From Paenibacillus tengchongensis (GTDB lineage: Bacteria; Bacillota; Bacilli; Paenibacillales; Paenibacillaceae), in the NCBI RefSeq assembly GCF_008973665.1, contig NZ_WACP01000013.1, forward strand, positions 1 through 64,000: DNA of 64,000 nucleotides, in the 5' to 3' direction. Below the pieces are notes generated by a model. The model ran no database searches. It saw only the letters and a program-made list of their open reading frames with translations, and was not told the origin of the DNA. Both the position numbers and the translations under genes were made by a program. Of this stretch, positions 61,924 through 64,000 are shown in pieces; the stretch's first letter is position 1, and every line of letters begins with the position of its first letter.

Positions 61924-62800
61924 TTCCATTATTCCTTACGTTGGGGGGAAGTATGAACTAGTCCCTCAGATTGTCCCTCTAATTGAATGGTGTGCCGAAT
62001 CGTACAATTTGATAGGGTTGATTGAAGGTGCTGCTGGAGGAGCTCGCATCATGCTTAATATTCCACCAGATTTATTCGAAGATAGAATACTAAATGATAT
62101 GGATCTTTCCTTAGCTAAACTCTACTCAACTATTGGTGATCAGCAATTGGTTTATCAATTAATTGAGCGACTGAAAAATCTGGGATACTCAGAGGAGGTA
62201 TTCAAAGCTGCAGTTCTTGATCGTTATCTCGATGCTGAACTGGCTGATAGAGGAATTTATAAAGGTGCTTCAAGCTTTGTAAATGCTGCAGCGTATACCT
62301 ATATCTCAGCCCATCATAGCTTCGGTGCGAATATGAAAAGTTATGCTAGGCATAAAGAAAGAGAATCCTATTACAACTATTTTGAAAAAGTTGACCGTCT
62401 AGATGAATTTCAACCACTACTTGAAAGTGTAACAGTGCTGCATGGTAGTTGCCTTGATCTCGTTGATAAGTACTATAACCGGCATAAATACTTTATGTAC
62501 ATTGATATGCCATATCCTGAGAAGACAATGAGAGGAAACAACCACTACCGTTACAACTGTCCACATGAGGTACATGAAGAACTCGTCAATAAGTTGCTAG
62601 GTACCAGTATGAAAGTGGCTATAAGCAGTTATCCTTGTGATATTTATGATCGACTATGTGAACACGGATGGAAAAAACTATTTCTAAAGATGAAGAGTGT
62701 AACGATCGGAAGAGTAGCTGGACAAAAGGGTGCCGAATGTCTGTATATAAATTTCGATATTCCATTTTACCTAGAAAATCAAATCACTTCGGACTATTGA
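61916..62800 (+). CDS. D12-class DNA adenine methylase-like protein
   Basis: A 294-aa protein. The N-terminus has the SAM-binding type motif IIPYVGGKYELVPQIVPLI, the usual place of P-F-x-G-G-K in Dam/D12 methylases. LNDMDLSLAKLYSTI follows as in that family. The catalytic DPPY is present only as YIDMPYPE (residues about 197-204), with Met for the first Pro. Such changes occur in some phage enzymes; activity is therefore uncertain. It overlaps the preceding gene by eight bases, and no restriction enzyme is adjacent. Confidence 0.75.
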   Translation: MHNSIIPYVGGKYELVPQIVPLIEWCAESYNLIGLIEGAAGGARIMLNIPPDLFEDRILNDMDLSLAKLYSTIGDQQLVYQLIERLKNLGYSEEVFKAAVLDRYLDAELADRGIYKGASSFVNAAAYTYISAHHSFGANMKSYARHKERESYYNYFEKVDRLDEFQPLLESVTVLHGSCLDLVDKYYNRHKYFMYIDMPYPEKTMRGNNHYRYNCPHEVHEELVNKLLGTSMKVAISSYPCDIYDRLCEHGWKKLFLKMKSVTIGRVAGQKGAECLYINFDIPFYLENQITSDY

Positions 62801-63545
62801 TACTAACTTGTTAGTTATTAAAGAACTTTTTCATATAAAGATGAATTTCCCGTTTGTACGCAAGATATGTGAGACTGTAATGATTGGAGTCCTATGGAAG
62901 AGCACCATGGGGCTTCAGTTGTTTCAGTTATGGTTTAATCTATGTAGATATTCAATTTCTCTTCCAATGCTTAAAGAACACGTATTTCTACTGATTTCAG
63001 TGTCTAAATGTCCATTCTTCCATTGTTCTCTGTTTCTTTTCTTGGGGTATAGCGGGGGATGTATTTAGCTGCTATACACGGCCCAAACGTGCGTTCCTAA
63101 TTATTTCCCTTCTCCTTATATTACTTATGCCCTTCAACTCTTTACAGGGGTGTTTACGGTGCTTATACTGCGGGTATGCCTATTATTTATATTGGCTCAA
63201 GCATTAAGCCTACGTTTCCCCTCGTTTTTTGAAATAACTTGCTTTCCAGTATCGGTTCAAGGTATTCTAAAAAACGTCTAAAAGCTAAAAAATGGAATAA
63301 TATGATAATGTATTTCAGTTTGTTTAAGTGCACTATCTTTAAATTCACAGACTTGACCGGAACTCTATTTGTTTGAAAAGTTGAGAGAGCGAAAGAGCTA
63401 AAGGGATACATGTACATGGTTTAGGTTTAAGAGGGTACTTGTTTTTTCAGGAGTTAAGTGCAGTTCAATGTACTTCTTATCAGCAAGGTAAAGCCTATAC
63501 GTTCTTTTTCTAGCACTGCAAAAGACTAATTTAAATGATTCATAG
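62801..63545. other. Gene-free stretch before the amidoligase gene
   Basis: An 86-codon frame at 62808-63068 has no ribosome-binding site and reads as random hydrophobic sequence. Minus-strand frames at 63187-63417 and 63398-63589 likewise lack support. No stem or promoter stands out before the terminator at 63546. Confidence 0.4.
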
Positions 63546-63580
63546 AGTGTATTACCTCTTGGGGGTAGTACACTTTTTAT
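63546..63580 (+). terminator. Terminator ahead of the amidoligase gene
   Basis: AGTGTATTACC pairs with GGTAGTACACT (one mismatch) and is followed by TTTTTATTTTT. There is no convincing gene just upstream, so it may be an attenuator in a long leader of the gene at 63645. Confidence 0.65.
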
Positions 63581-63644
63581 TTTTGCCAAATTGTTTTTAC
63601 TTCAGGAAAGAAAATCTGAGCGAAGATATAAGAAGGAGGAACAA

Positions 63645-64000
63645 ATGTTACGTGTAGAGTGCAGTGATTTAAGCATCGGAGTAGAGATTGAATTTACACG
63701 CTTGAGCCGAAAAGAGGCTGCAAATGTAGTAGCAGAGTTTTTTGGAACTGCTTCAGAGTTAGTGCAAACAAGTCATGATAACTATCAGATAAGGGATTTA
63801 ACAAATCGTATTTGGAGGATTAAACATGATGCCTCTGTATTGCCACAAAAGATAGTGAAAGGGGTTTTATTGAAAGGATCAGACGAATATAAATGTGAAT
63901 TGGTATCTCCAGTTCTTCAATACTCAGATATTCCATTGCTCCAGGACCTTATTCGGTATCTGGTTAAAAACGGAGCCGGTACTAATGAAAGCGCAGGATT
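63645..64000 (+). CDS. Amidoligase-family enzyme, 5' part only
   Basis: The first 118 codons of a gene cut by the right edge of the window. AGAAGGAGGA lies just before the ATG, an excellent ribosome-binding site. The sequence MLRVECSDLSIGVEIEFTRL, then RDLTNRIWRIKHDASVL, CELVSPVLQYSDIPLLQDLI and NGAGTNESAG follows the glutamine-synthetase-like amidoligase family (PF12224): G-V-E-I-E-F, W-x-I-x-x-D-x-S, and E-L-V-S-P-x-L. Such enzymes join amines to carboxyl groups with ATP and often appear in phages and mobile elements. The catalytic C-terminal part is outside the window. Confidence 0.75.
   Translation, partial: MLRVECSDLSIGVEIEFTRLSRKEAANVVAEFFGTASELVQTSHDNYQIRDLTNRIWRIKHDASVLPQKIVKGVLLKGSDEYKCELVSPVLQYSDIPLLQDLIRYLVKNGAGTNESAG

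Noticed and set aside
62808..63068. 86-codon frame after the methylase
   Set aside because: No ribosome-binding site and random hydrophobic composition.

Overview
The window looks like the chromosome of a Paenibacillus-type Firmicute. The evidence is a purine operon in Bacillus order, a glnQHMP-glnKL nitrogen cluster, a dgkB-rlmCD pair, a YqfQ protein, strong AGGAGG ribosome-binding sites, GC-rich coding DNA and many short intergenic repeat families. The species cannot be read from the sequence.

Layout. Bases 1-344 are the end of an rRNA operon (23S tail and 5S). Bases 488-6745 hold single genes: a thymidylate-kinase-like protein, an acyl-ACP thioesterase, topB, an MFS transporter, a DUF1294 protein and a universal stress protein. 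Bases 6825-21565 are the complete de novo purine operon purE-K-B-C-S-Q-L-F-M-N-H-D. In front of it lie two facing PurR boxes, a promoter, a guanine-class riboswitch and an intrinsic terminator. Two odd interruptions sit inside the operon: a hairpin between purC and purS, and a 640-base repeat-filled gap between purN and purH. PurK also carries an unusual N-terminal extension.

Bases 21.6-48.6 kb are further chromosomal genes. They include a SEC-C protein, a chemoreceptor with a sigma-D-type promoter, ilvA behind a 52-bp tandem repeat array, an alpha/beta hydrolase, a DODA-type dioxygenase and a DUF3048 lipoprotein. Next come a PhoU-like/Pit phosphate pair, a glutamine ABC transporter with two perfect GlnR/TnrA boxes, the GlnK/GlnL two-component pair, CorA, a TrpR-like regulator, a CbiX-like chelatase, dgkB and rlmCD.

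After rlmCD (about 48,650) base composition drops sharply and the content becomes accessory. This part holds a P-loop GTPase-like protein with a very large insertion, a 693-residue orphan protein and an HNH endonuclease whose N-terminal domain resembles those of modification-dependent nucleases. It continues with a decay zone around a uracil-DNA-glycosylase-family gene, and a large serine recombinase coupled to a 39-codon ORF. A gene-free 2.5-kb stretch follows. It holds a (CCCA)10 microsatellite, an array of TTATAA boxes spaced about two helical turns apart, and a foldable RNA-like element. The window ends with an orphan gene overlapping a D12-class adenine methylase, and the start of an amidoligase-family gene cut by the window edge. 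The best candidates for something undescribed are the GTPase/orphan/HNH cluster and the phased TTATAA array.
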